From Flavobacterium enshiense DK69 (GTDB lineage: Bacteria; Bacteroidota; Bacteroidia; Flavobacteriales; Flavobacteriaceae), in the NCBI RefSeq assembly GCF_000498495.1, contig NZ_AVCS01000011.1, positions 29,193 through 93,192 on the forward strand: a stretch of 64,000 nt of DNA, written 5' to 3'. Under the pieces are notes generated by a model. It was given only the letters and a program-made list of their open reading frames with translations. It made no database searches and was not told the origin of the DNA. The position numbers were made by a program, and so were the translations under genes. Positions 1 to 8,209 of the stretch are shown one piece after another. Within the stretch, counting starts at the first letter, position 1; each line of letters begins with the position of its first letter.

Positions 1-730
1 GCAATTCAACCAAAGGATAAAACCATACCGGGAAATCGTTTTTTTCAAGATCGGAGGCTGTCAATTCATATTTTCGTTCCCCTCTTTTTTCTAACGGAAT
101 TTCTTTGAGTTCCGGACCACCATTGTAAGTGTTGAAATTTACAAAGAAATCATTTTCGGTTTGAAAAGTTAATTTGTAGTTCATGATCGGGTGTTTTCCT
201 CCCAATGTTTTTTCTACTTCATCGAATCCGTAGTCGTAAGTTGACTGGAAAGATTCGGTGCTGTATTCATAAGTGTCAATAACATCTCCGATTTCCAGAT
301 TAGGAATTGCAATTTTTTTATGATTGTCTACGGTAACAGCTTCTTTATCAACATTGATTTCGATTTCTTTTCCGTCCGGTTTTAAAACCTTGATACCAAT
401 CACTGTTTTAACCACAGTGCCATATCTGGGATTTGATTTTTCAGAATAGGTGAATTCCGAGAACTCCGTTACCGCTGCCTGATCCTGAAGTTTTATTCTT
501 TCTCTGATGGCAGATCGGTAGGTAACACTTTTTCCGAATTTGTGAAAATCATAATCTTCATTTTTATAGATTATTACTGCCGATTCGTTTTTCCATTTTG
601 CAGGGATGTCAATGGTATTTTTATAAGTGTCGTTATTGCCCCAGAAAAATTCTTTTATTTCTGCCTTATCCTGTGCGAAGACTGTTCCGGAAAAAAGCAA
701 TAAAGCTACTTTCAGAATTGATGGTTTCAT
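1..730 (-). CDS. DUF3857-type secreted protein, C-terminus cut by window edge
   Basis: The reading frame is open from an ATG at 728-730 to the left edge, so about 243 N-terminal residues are visible and the stop lies outside. It starts with a signal peptide ending around FAQDK. The visible part resembles the DUF3857 beta-sandwich that precedes transglutaminase-like domains in Bacteroidota, with segments such as YRSAIRERIKL and PNLEIGDVIDTYEY. The catalytic half is not visible. The gene starts five bases after the stop of its upstream neighbour, another DUF3857/transglutaminase protein, so the two are probably a duplicated pair in one operon. Exact role unknown. Confidence 0.85.
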   Translation of the reverse strand, partial: MKPSILKVALLLFSGTVFAQDKAEIKEFFWGNNDTYKNTIDIPAKWKNESAVIIYKNEDYDFHKFGKSVTYRSAIRERIKLQDQAAVTEFSEFTYSEKSNPRYGTVVKTVIGIKVLKPDGKEIEINVDKEAVTVDNHKKIAIPNLEIGDVIDTYEYSTESFQSTYDYGFDEVEKTLGGKHPIMNYKLTFQTENDFFVNFNTYNGGPELKEIPLEKRGERKYELTASDLEKNDFPVWFYPLVEL

Positions 731-735
731 GCTGA

Positions 736-2658
736 TTATGATTTTGTTAAAGTGATTTGTTCGTTATAAATTTTATTCATTTTCTCGATAAATGCATTCC
801 ATTCTTTAAAATCAGATGCTTTTACCAAGCCATTCTTGAATTCGAAATTCTTTTTATATCGGATTTCATTTCCAACCAGTTCATAGCTTATGCTAATGTT
901 GTAATCAGGTTTTTGGATGGATACTGATTCAGGTAATTTAGTGACTTTGTATCCGGTCGGAATTTCAAGTGTAAGCAGCGATTCGTAATTTTCCTTATGC
1001 GAAAACTCAAAGTCGTTTTTACGCTCCTTGAAAAGTAGGTAATCGAATTCCTTTTTGAAATCCAGGTCGATATAAATATCATTGTCAAAACGGGAAACTT
1101 TATTGTCAATTTTTATATCGTATTCTATGGATAGTTTTTTGTCTCTGTTGGTTAAATCAGAAGTGGTTACTGAAGAAATAGTGAGATTTTTGTCATTATC
1201 CGTCAGGTAATTGTGAAGTGCTTCTTCTTTGTTGTTGTTTTTGATATTGTTATAACTATACAAAAAGCCCGATCTGCTTTCTCCTGAGAATGAGTTTGAG
1301 GTTTTACCTGTTATGGATTCATTTTCGATGCGCAGTTTAGCGGTAAAAGTTTCGGTATTTGCTAATGCATTGGAAGTTGGGATTTTTTCTATGATGAAAT
1401 TGTCTCCATCTTCAATTAAAACTTCTTTCCCCTGAATGCGTTCTGCATATTCACCGAAAGAGTTGAATTTCTCGGTGCCATCCAGGAAATATTTTTTTCC
1501 GTTATGGAAAAGGGTACAGATCATATGATTGTCTACAGAAAGTGACGGAACCGTGTAATCATAAGCGATTCTCTTTGTTCCGATCCATGTTAATCGGGCG
1601 TCGAAACCAGCTTGTTTCAGCATTTGTTTGGTTAAATTGGCCATTCCTTTACAATCACCGTAACGTTTTTGGAAAACGTTTTGCGATTCGTCAGGTTTGA
1701 ATCCGGCAATTCCGTCTTCAAAGGCGATGTAGCGGATGTTGTCCTGAACCCAATAGTAAATATTCTTTATTTTTTCTTCGTCTGTTTTTGCCTTTTCTGT
1801 CAGTTCTTTTACTTTGTCCTTAAGTGCCGCAGGATCTTCTTTCATCATGTTTACCAGAGATTTGTACCATTTGTACAGATCAGCAGTTGAACTGAAAAGT
1901 GTTGTTTTTACATCTTTTTTGGTGTAGGACTTTGCAATTAATAATATATGAGGATAGATATGGCTTGGACCAGGAGAAAGTTTTTCATTGGCACCCGGCT
2001 CTACATTTTCCACCGTAAATGTGTAAACAGTATCCTCGGATTTTGGATCTTTTTTGATCTCTTTTTTTATTTCAAATCCGGAAAAGTTAAACTCTTTAAT
2101 CTCCAGTTCCAACCACTTCGGGACAGTAATAGTTATCTCTTTTTTTAAAACGGGATATTCGTCGTTAAAGTAGATAGTGGTAAAATATTTTGCGTCTTTG
2201 TATTTCTTTGTGAGTTCGTAGAAATAGGAGTACCCTTGAACAGGAAAGTCGATATTCATGTATTTTACTCTCGCATCGTTATAGAACAAATCATCGCTTT
2301 TGTAAAATTCATCATTAACCATAAAAACGGCCTTTTTGTCATTTCTGAATTTCATCTGGAAAGCTTCTATTTCGCTCTCGCTGTCATAAAACTCAAATTT
2401 CTGAATGTCGGCACGATGCGTAACATTCATTAAATTTTCTCGTATATTTTGGGTAACAGTAACTTTTTCTTCCTTGGCATTAAGGCCAAACGTGATGTTT
2501 TCGGAACTTGATAAAATAGCTATATCCGATTTCTTGTATTTTTCACGTAAATTTTTTGCCAATGCAATATCCTCCGTTGTCGGGTCTATGTTTTTTTGTG
2601 AAAACGAAAACTGAAAAAGGAAAAAGGTTAGTGAAGCAAAAAGTAATTTTTTTGTCAT
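736..2658 (-). CDS. Secreted DUF3857/transglutaminase-like protein
   Basis: 640 residues with a signal peptide ending near FSFSQKN. The N-terminal half fits a DUF3857 domain (about 60-240). A transglutaminase-like papain-fold core follows at about 290-400: Cys336 in RYGDCKGMANL, His378 in DNHMIC and Asp393 in FLDGTE give the full Cys-His-Asp triad, so the core looks competent. A C-terminal beta-rich domain follows. The family is common in Bacteroidota as periplasmic or surface proteins of unknown substrate; peptidase or cross-linking activity is inferred from the fold only. It is first in a two-gene run with the edge-truncated paralogue, five bases apart. Confidence 0.88.
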   Translation of the reverse strand: MTKKLLFASLTFFLFQFSFSQKNIDPTTEDIALAKNLREKYKKSDIAILSSSENITFGLNAKEEKVTVTQNIRENLMNVTHRADIQKFEFYDSESEIEAFQMKFRNDKKAVFMVNDEFYKSDDLFYNDARVKYMNIDFPVQGYSYFYELTKKYKDAKYFTTIYFNDEYPVLKKEITITVPKWLELEIKEFNFSGFEIKKEIKKDPKSEDTVYTFTVENVEPGANEKLSPGPSHIYPHILLIAKSYTKKDVKTTLFSSTADLYKWYKSLVNMMKEDPAALKDKVKELTEKAKTDEEKIKNIYYWVQDNIRYIAFEDGIAGFKPDESQNVFQKRYGDCKGMANLTKQMLKQAGFDARLTWIGTKRIAYDYTVPSLSVDNHMICTLFHNGKKYFLDGTEKFNSFGEYAERIQGKEVLIEDGDNFIIEKIPTSNALANTETFTAKLRIENESITGKTSNSFSGESRSGFLYSYNNIKNNNKEEALHNYLTDNDKNLTISSVTTSDLTNRDKKLSIEYDIKIDNKVSRFDNDIYIDLDFKKEFDYLLFKERKNDFEFSHKENYESLLTLEIPTGYKVTKLPESVSIQKPDYNISISYELVGNEIRYKKNFEFKNGLVKASDFKEWNAFIEKMNKIYNEQITLTKS

Positions 2659-2702
2659 ATTAATATAATTTTAACGCGAATATATGTAATAATTGATAAT
2701 AA

Positions 2703-2735
2703 AAAAACGCCTTATGTTTTCCATAAAGCGTTTTT
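2703..2735. terminator. Intrinsic terminator (both strands)
   Basis: AAAAACGC-TTATG pairs with CATAA-GCGTTTTT around a five-base loop. The A tract on one side and T tract on the other allow it to work in either direction. It lies between the YceI-like gene stop and the next minus-strand gene and most likely ends the cytochrome-YceI transcript. Confidence 0.8.
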
Positions 2736-2758
2736 GTAGCTAATCTAACTCAATTTGT

Positions 2759-3301
2759 TTATTTGAGAACGCAATCAACGTTGATGTTTACTTTTTTGGA
2801 AACTTTTTTGCTTACGATTTGTGGGATTTCAATAGCGAAATCATCCGAATTTACGGAGAAGGCAGAGGTTAGGTAAATTGAGTCGCCCGATTTTTTGATT
2901 TTTGCCGGAGCTGTTATTTTTTTTGATTTCCCGTGCAGTTCCAATGTACCATTAATAGTAAATTCTTTTTCAGCTTCGGATAATTTAGACATATCGAAAT
3001 TGTCGATTTTACCTTTAAATGTAGCTTTTGGATATTTGTCGCTTTCGATGTAGTTTTCATTGAAATGTTCTTCCATTAGCGCGACTTTAAACCGGAATCC
3101 CTTCATTAGGGCTAAGGCTGCTATATCGCCGTTATCTGTGTTTAAGACAACTGTTGTTGTTGAGTTTTGAGCTTTTACCTCTTCGAAAGAAGGTACTGAG
3201 GCTTCAAATTTTACATCTCCGGTTTTTGTCATTTTTTTGGATTGGGAGAATCCTAAAAATGCTGTGGAGAGAAGGATTGCTAAAATTAATTTTGTTTTCA
3301 T
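2759..3301 (-). CDS. YceI-family periplasmic protein
   Basis: 180 residues with a signal peptide ending near GFSQSKK. The body matches the YceI lipocalin-like beta-barrel, including the FEASVPSFEEVKAQN start, MEEHFNENYIESDKYPKATFKG in the middle (here split), and an even-strand ending INVDCVLK. YceI proteins bind isoprenoid or amphiphilic ligands in a few characterised cases; the ligand here is unknown. It lies seven bases downstream of a cytochrome lipoprotein gene on the same strand. Together with the divergent DUF5777 gene this suggests a periplasmic redox or lipid-linked function, which is inference from context. Confidence 0.85.
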   Translation of the reverse strand: MKTKLILAILLSTAFLGFSQSKKMTKTGDVKFEASVPSFEEVKAQNSTTTVVLNTDNGDIAALALMKGFRFKVALMEEHFNENYIESDKYPKATFKGKIDNFDMSKLSEAEKEFTINGTLELHGKSKKITAPAKIKKSGDSIYLTSAFSVNSDDFAIEIPQIVSKKVSKKVNINVDCVLK

Positions 3302-3308
3302 GGTGTTT

Positions 3309-3665
3309 TCATTCAGGGAAATTTGCGTCTTTCCAGGCTATTATCTGATTAATTTGCGACTGTGGTAGTCGTTGTCCATCGCGTGGCATCCAAAAAGCCG
3401 GGTCGTTACTCGATATTCGGGCAATTAAGCCACGGGTTAAAACGGCATTCTTTACGTCATCATATGTGATTAGTGACATTGGTGCATCGTTTTGAGGAGG
3501 CTGCGAATGACAATTGATACAGTTCTGTGTGATTATTGTCTTTACGGTGCCGTTATAAGTTACCTCGTCGGTATTATTGTCGATCAAATCGGACTCTGAG
3601 TCGTTTGTACAGCTCAATGATGCTACTGCAAAAATACCTACTACAATACTTTTTGAAATATTCAT
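3309..3665 (-). CDS. Mono-haem c-type cytochrome-like lipoprotein
   Basis: 118 residues. The N-terminus is a lipoprotein signal with Cys in ASLSCTND, followed by an acidic linker. One haem-attachment motif, CINCH, is visible near residue 48, and WMPRDGQRLP downstream supplies a plausible Met ligand. The C-terminal QINQIIAWKDANFP is typical of small cytochrome c domains. It likely transfers electrons at the periplasmic side of a membrane. Its stop is seven bases before the YceI-like start, so both are probably cotranscribed. Its partner oxidoreductase is not apparent in this window. Confidence 0.85.
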   Translation of the reverse strand: MNISKSIVVGIFAVASLSCTNDSESDLIDNNTDEVTYNGTVKTIITQNCINCHSQPPQNDAPMSLITYDDVKNAVLTRGLIARISSNDPAFWMPRDGQRLPQSQINQIIAWKDANFPE

Positions 3666-3731
3666 TTTTGATATGTTGAAATATATTCTTAAAGTTATAA
3701 TTTTTATTGTTAAAGTGAAAAATATTTTAGT

Positions 3732-3739
3732 TAAATTTG
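3732..3739 (+). promoter_or_regulatory. Bacteroidota -7 promoter box
   Basis: TAAATTTG matches TAnnTTTG exactly, 20 bases before the OB-fold gene start. A TTG lies 22 bases upstream (3707-3709), somewhat longer than the usual spacing. It would drive the plus-strand pair away from the cytochrome operon. Confidence 0.55.
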
Positions 3740-3758
3740 TAAGAAATGGTCAAGTAAT

Positions 3759-4154
3759 ATGAAAAAAAGTAGAATAGCAATATTTTTGATTTTAATCATA
3801 ATTGCAGGTTATTTGGTTTATTCTTATGTCTATAAATCCCACCGTGATATTGCCTCTGAAAAAGGGAGTTTTACGGTTACTGCCGATGATATTCACAAGG
3901 AATTTAAAGCGGATGAAGCAAAGGCAAATGCAAAGTACCTCGATAAGACTATAGATGTGACAGGAACCATTTCCAGTATGGATGTGGCAGGTAATTCGTT
4001 GGTTATTGATGAAAAAATGTTTGCGGTTTTTAAAGATAAATTGCCGCAAGAAATTAAGCTGCAGTCCAAGGTGAAAATTAAAGGGCGTTTTATGGGGTAT
4101 GACGATTTGCTCGAAGAGATGAAAATGGATCAATGCGTACTTGAATCGGAATAA
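3759..4154 (+). CDS. Membrane-anchored OB-fold (tRNA_anti-like) protein
   Basis: 131 residues. A single N-terminal hydrophobic segment (about 6-24) is followed by a periplasmic domain. From about residue 43 the pattern fits the tRNA_anti-like OB fold: DIHKEFKADEAKANAKYLDKTIDVTGTISS, here described in part, then a VKIKGRFMGYDDLLEEMKMDQCVL ending. Such short OB-fold proteins are common in Bacteroidota next to DUF5777 and YceI genes. Ligand unknown; a nucleic-acid role is unlikely given the export signal. It is divergent from the cytochrome gene. Confidence 0.7.
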   Translation: MKKSRIAIFLILIIIAGYLVYSYVYKSHRDIASEKGSFTVTADDIHKEFKADEAKANAKYLDKTIDVTGTISSMDVAGNSLVIDEKMFAVFKDKLPQEIKLQSKVKIKGRFMGYDDLLEEMKMDQCVLESE

Positions 4155-4305
4155 TATTAAGAGAGTATTTGCAACTTTGACTCTTTTTCTTTTGGTTCAC
4201 CAGTTTTTTCGAAGAATGATATAATCAATGTTTCCTGCAAAGGCATAGTTCCGAAAATGATAAGTCTTATTGTGAAAAAAATAAAAATTGGTAATCAACA
4301 AATTT

Positions 4306-5184
4306 ATGAAGAAACTCTACCTGCTTCTTTTACTATTTCCTTTAAGTGTGTTTTCTCAGGATGATCTTCTTGCTGAGATTGATACTGTAAAAGCCGATGC
4401 AAAAGTTGAAGCTGCTTTTAAAGGGCTCAAAATTGTCAATCTCGAATCTACAAAGTTGGCAGCAAAAGGCGATTTTTATTTTATAGTAGCACACCGATTC
4501 GATTATATGAAAAACGGTTTCGATGATTTCTTCGGACTGGACAATGCAAACACGCAGCTTAAATTCCTATACGGGGTAATGCCCTGGCTTACAGTTCACG
4601 TCTCAAGAAGCGGTTTTCAGGAAACCTATGATATGGCGGCCAAATACAGATTAAAAGGTCAGGAGAAAGACGGTTTCCCTGTCACTTTAGTTGGATTCAA
4701 CAGTATTGCAATCAATACAGAAATGAAAGAAGAAGATTATCCGGGAATGGAATTTGCCAATAGATTGAGCTATGTTACCCAATTGTTGGTTTCACGCAAA
4801 TTCAATGATCATTTATCTTTAGAACTTGTGCCAACCTATTTTCATGAAAATACTGTTCGCGATATTTTAGATGAGAACGGACAACCAATTTTACCGAATC
4901 CTCAGGACAACAGTCAATTTGCGATAGGTATGGGAGGACGATACAAATTAACCAAGCGTTGGTCTGTGAATATTGATTATGCAGCTCATTTGAATCGTGC
5001 ATCAGAATCAATATACAGAAATCCGCTTTCCATAGGAGTGGATTTGGAAACTGGAGGACATGTTTTTCAAATGCATTTTACAAACTCAAGAGCGATGCAT
5101 GAAACTGGTTTCTTAGGCCAGACATCGGGTGATTGGTCAAAAGGCGAAATATGTTTCGGATTTAATTTGCTGCGCGTCTTTTAA
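4306..5184 (+). CDS. DUF5777-family outer-membrane beta-barrel-like protein
   Basis: 292 residues from the ATG at 4306; an ATG six codons earlier would spoil the signal peptide, so the later start is preferred. The signal peptide ends near VFSQDD. The body has DUF5777 features: an N-terminal segment FKGLKIVNLESTKLAAKGDF, HRFDY, and repeated amphipathic strands with a C-terminal aromatic residue, as in outer-membrane barrels. The family often sits beside YceI and cytochrome genes, as here. Function is unknown. A 133-base gap separates it from the OB-fold gene, so it may have its own promoter. Confidence 0.75.
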   Translation: MKKLYLLLLLFPLSVFSQDDLLAEIDTVKADAKVEAAFKGLKIVNLESTKLAAKGDFYFIVAHRFDYMKNGFDDFFGLDNANTQLKFLYGVMPWLTVHVSRSGFQETYDMAAKYRLKGQEKDGFPVTLVGFNSIAINTEMKEEDYPGMEFANRLSYVTQLLVSRKFNDHLSLELVPTYFHENTVRDILDENGQPILPNPQDNSQFAIGMGGRYKLTKRWSVNIDYAAHLNRASESIYRNPLSIGVDLETGGHVFQMHFTNSRAMHETGFLGQTSGDWSKGEICFGFNLLRVF

Positions 5185-5241
5185 AGGCTTACTGTTCGGG
5201 TAGATTGCCAGTTTTTGAATGTATTCTATAGTTTGTTTTTT

Positions 5242-5790
5242 CTATGGATTTATCTTTAGTTTTATATTAAAGTTTTGTAGATTTTGTAGTGCTTCTTTTG
5301 AGGAATAGTCGAAAGTTTCATCAATGACCTGGTGTTCTTTTTTACTGTTTATGCGTCTTAATGCATCATAAAAACGTCTCACTTCTTCAAGGCTTGACAA
5401 GATCAATCCTGGTACAGGTGATGAGTTTCCGTCTTCATCTTTGGCGACCATGGTGAAATAGGACGAGTTGCAGTGTTTTATTTTTCCGGTCTGAATGTCT
5501 TGTGAGGTTACCCGAATGCCGACAACCATCGAAGTTCTTCCCGCGTAATTTACAGATGATTTTAGCGTAACGAGTTTGCCGACTTCGATAGGGCTTAAAA
5601 AGTCGACGGTATCAACGGAAGCAGTAACACAATATTTTCCAGAATACTTTGAAGCACATGCAAATGCTATCTGGTCCATTAACGATAAGATGTAACCGCC
5701 ATGGATTTTCCCGCTAAAATTAGAGTGGGAGGGTAACATCAGCTGGGATAGGGTAATTCTAGAATCGCTGACTTTTTTGAAGTTTTCCAT
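5242..5790 (-). CDS. Acyl-CoA thioesterase, hotdog fold
   Basis: 182 residues. The hotdog-fold acyl-CoA hydrolase signature is clear near residues 22-45: NFSGKIHGGYILSLMDQIAF, with the HGG turn and Asp of the long helix. TASVDTVDFLSPIEVG forms the following strands. It should hydrolyse acyl-CoA thioesters in the cytoplasm. The tail after about residue 130 is longer than in single-domain YciA proteins but lacks a second hotdog repeat. It lies four bases from the next minus-strand gene, suggesting an operon starting at rmuC. Confidence 0.85.
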   Translation of the reverse strand: MENFKKVSDSRITLSQLMLPSHSNFSGKIHGGYILSLMDQIAFACASKYSGKYCVTASVDTVDFLSPIEVGKLVTLKSSVNYAGRTSMVVGIRVTSQDIQTGKIKHCNSSYFTMVAKDEDGNSSPVPGLILSSLEEVRRFYDALRRINSKKEHQVIDETFDYSSKEALQNLQNFNIKLKINP

Positions 5791-5794
5791 TCGA

Positions 5795-6160
5795 TTATTT
5801 CCTGAAATGTGGAGTTTCCTCCTGTTTTACATCCGTAACAAAATATTTTGTATCACCCCACCATGGAAATGTTTTATAGCGTTCCACGTAGCTTATTTTT
5901 ACATATTTTCCTTGGTAGGTTTGTAAATCCTCAATTACTTTCGCGTCTTTGTCCAAAACTGAAAAAGCGAATATCTGTGCCCCGGAAATGCCTTGGCTGA
6001 TTTCACCTTCCCATGTTTTCATGATGACACCTTTTCTGCTTATTTTAATAAGCTCGCCGGCTCTTACGCCTTCACTGAAAGGTATGTAATAGATAAAAGC
6101 GAAATAACCTGATATAATCACTAATAAAGCAGCGATTCCGTACAAAATGTATTTTCTCAT
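5795..6160 (-). CDS. Small membrane-anchored protein of unknown function
   Basis: 121 residues with one N-terminal transmembrane helix (about 5-27), then a soluble domain containing SEGVRAGELIKISRKGVIMKTWEG and ISGAQIFAFSV. I recognise it as a conserved Bacteroidota protein that databases sometimes label 6-phosphogluconate dehydrogenase, but it has no dinucleotide-binding motif and is far too short for that enzyme. It sits between rmuC (six bases away) and the thioesterase (four bases away), so it is probably cotranscribed with both. Confidence 0.75.
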   Translation of the reverse strand: MRKYILYGIAALLVIISGYFAFIYYIPFSEGVRAGELIKISRKGVIMKTWEGEISQGISGAQIFAFSVLDKDAKVIEDLQTYQGKYVKISYVERYKTFPWWGDTKYFVTDVKQEETPHFRK

Positions 6161-6166
6161 GACAGC

Positions 6167-7537
6167 TTAATTTTCGATGTTTTGTTCTTTTTCATAAGCA
6201 CGAATCAGTAGGCTTTCCGGTAAGGCTTTTTTCGCTTTGGCTCCCATTTTTTTGAGTTTTTCCACGCTGGTAACAAGATTGCCTTTTCCTTCGACAAGCT
6301 TGTTCATGGCGTTACCGTATTCACTCTTGGCTTCGTCCATTTTCTTTCCGATTTTAATCAAATCAGAAATAAAGCCTTCAAATTTATCATATAAAGCACC
6401 TGCCTGGCGCGCAATTTCATAAGCGTTCTCCTGTTGCTTCTGGTTAGTCCACATACTGTCAATCGTTCTCAGAGTAGCCAAAAGTGTCGACGGAGTCACA
6501 ATTACGATATTCTTCTCGAATGCTTTGGTATACAGTGAACTGTCTTCGTTTAAAGCCAATGCAAAAGCGGGTTCCATAGGAATGAAAAGCAATACGAAAT
6601 CCGGACTTTCTATCTGATATAAATCCTGATAATTCTTTCCGCTTAATTGCTCAACATGACGTTTGATGGAATTAACATGTTCTTTTAAAAAGGATACTTT
6701 TGTGTCTTCATCTTCCTCATTGATGTATCGTTCATAGGCAGTCAACGATACTTTGGAATCTACTATCATTTTTTTGCCGTCCGGTAGATTAATCACTACG
6801 TCAGGCTGAACACGTGAGCCATCTTCGGTTACAAAGCTTTGCTGTACTTCATATTCCCTGCCTTTTTCCAAACCTGATTTTTCAAGTACGCGCTCTAATA
6901 TTAATTCACCCCAATTGCCTTGCATTTTACTGTCGCCTTTCAAAGCTTTTGTAAGGTTTAGTGTTTCCTTGCTCATTTGTTCGTTCATTTCGCGCAGCCC
7001 TAAAATTTGCTGGCGTAACGCGGCATGATAATCAATGCTTTCTTTGTGGGTGTCTTCGACTTTCTTTTCAAATAACTGAATTTTGTCCTGAAGCGGGGAA
7101 AGAATGTTTTTAAGGTTCTCCTTGTTTTGTTCGGTAAACTTATTTGTTTTTTCTTCCAGTATTTTATTGGCCAGGTTTTCAAATTCTTTGGTGAATTTTT
7201 CCTGTAAGCGATTCACTTCTTCTTTCTGTTCCTTATTTCGTTCCCAAAGGTTTTCAAAATCGACTTCCTTTTTGGACAGTTGAATGGCAATGGCTTCTTT
7301 TTCGGAACGGATGCTTTCTTTTTCAGTATTTAATAACTGTAATTGTTTTTCGAAACTGTTGCGTTCGTTTTGGAATTGTTCTTTTGCTTGTTCAATCTGG
7401 CCTATCAGACCATTGATGCGTTCTTCCAATCCTGATTTTTCCGATTGGGATTTAGCTGAAAATAATAGTTTTCCAATGAAAATACCTATTCCTAAGGCAA
7501 TGCAAAATGCGGCTACTACTAAAAGGATTTCTGACAT
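6167..7537 (-). CDS. rmuC: RmuC-family DNA recombination protein
   Basis: 456 residues. An N-terminal transmembrane segment (about 3-22) is followed by a long charged coiled coil to about residue 195. The RmuC core then starts with KGDSKMQGNWGELILERVLE and includes GREYEVQQSF, QPDVVINLPDGKKMIVDSKVSL with the nuclease-like Asp-Ser-Lys, and FVLLFIPMEPAFALAL. RmuC limits DNA inversions and is linked to nuclease activity in Gammaproteobacteria. The length is normal. It appears to be first in a three-gene run with the membrane protein and thioesterase. Confidence 0.93.
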   Translation of the reverse strand: MSEILLVVAAFCIALGIGIFIGKLLFSAKSQSEKSGLEERINGLIGQIEQAKEQFQNERNSFEKQLQLLNTEKESIRSEKEAIAIQLSKKEVDFENLWERNKEQKEEVNRLQEKFTKEFENLANKILEEKTNKFTEQNKENLKNILSPLQDKIQLFEKKVEDTHKESIDYHAALRQQILGLREMNEQMSKETLNLTKALKGDSKMQGNWGELILERVLEKSGLEKGREYEVQQSFVTEDGSRVQPDVVINLPDGKKMIVDSKVSLTAYERYINEEDEDTKVSFLKEHVNSIKRHVEQLSGKNYQDLYQIESPDFVLLFIPMEPAFALALNEDSSLYTKAFEKNIVIVTPSTLLATLRTIDSMWTNQKQQENAYEIARQAGALYDKFEGFISDLIKIGKKMDEAKSEYGNAMNKLVEGKGNLVTSVEKLKKMGAKAKKALPESLLIRAYEKEQNIEN

Positions 7538-7675
7538 GGTTTCGGGATTTGTTTATTACTGTAAAAGTAGCAAAAAATACAATGTGTTTTTTAACGATTT
7601 GTGTGAATAGGTATCTTCAGGTTAAATAATTCAGAAGTTTTTTGTTGCCGTTTTGGATTGTATAATTAATCGTAC

Positions 7676-8191
7676 TTATTCGGAAAAATTATTGGACGAT
7701 GTTTGGGTTTTATGTTTTAATTTTTTTCGGGTAACAGCAATCAGGAGCGAAGCAAAGGCTATATATACAAAAAATAACCTAATCGAACTGAAAACTAACC
7801 ATATCTGACCTCTTTTGTGCCATTCCTTTGGAGATACTGTGTTTGTGCGATTGCTTTGGGAAAATTCAATTACTTCAGGGTAGAAGTAGATTGCGGTTAC
7901 TACCATGGCCAAAACATAAATATAAATCGTAATCAGTAAGTATTTGCGTCTTTCGGTTATTTTCCAATTCAATATAAAGGCAGCTGCTGTAGAAACTATA
8001 ATCAACGGATGGATGATTATCCAGAATTTATCTTCCTTCAATCCGTACTTATTGTTAACAAGGATTGTTGATTCCGGTAAATGAGAAAGATAATTAGGAT
8101 AGTAAACAATATGGGAATAGGTTAGTCCGCCTAAAATTACAGCCCAAAAAAAGATTGCGATAAATAAAGAAATTTGCCTTGTTTGTTGCAT
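7676..8191 (-). CDS. Four-helix membrane protein, unknown
   Basis: 171 residues with four predicted membrane helices at roughly 7-27, 57-75, 83-105 and 132-152. The N-terminal QISLFIAIFFWAVILGGLTY resembles DUF4149 or DUF1772-like membrane proteins, but I cannot assign a family with confidence. It lies 18 bases after the start of the RCC1-like gene on the same strand (upstream neighbour), so the two may share a transcript. A 138-base gap separates it from rmuC. Confidence 0.7.
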   Translation of the reverse strand: MQQTRQISLFIAIFFWAVILGGLTYSHIVYYPNYLSHLPESTILVNNKYGLKEDKFWIIIHPLIIVSTAAAFILNWKITERRKYLLITIYIYVLAMVVTAIYFYPEVIEFSQSNRTNTVSPKEWHKRGQIWLVFSSIRLFFVYIAFASLLIAVTRKKLKHKTQTSSNNFSE

Positions 8192-8209
8192 CAGATTCTT
8201 TTAATGGAT

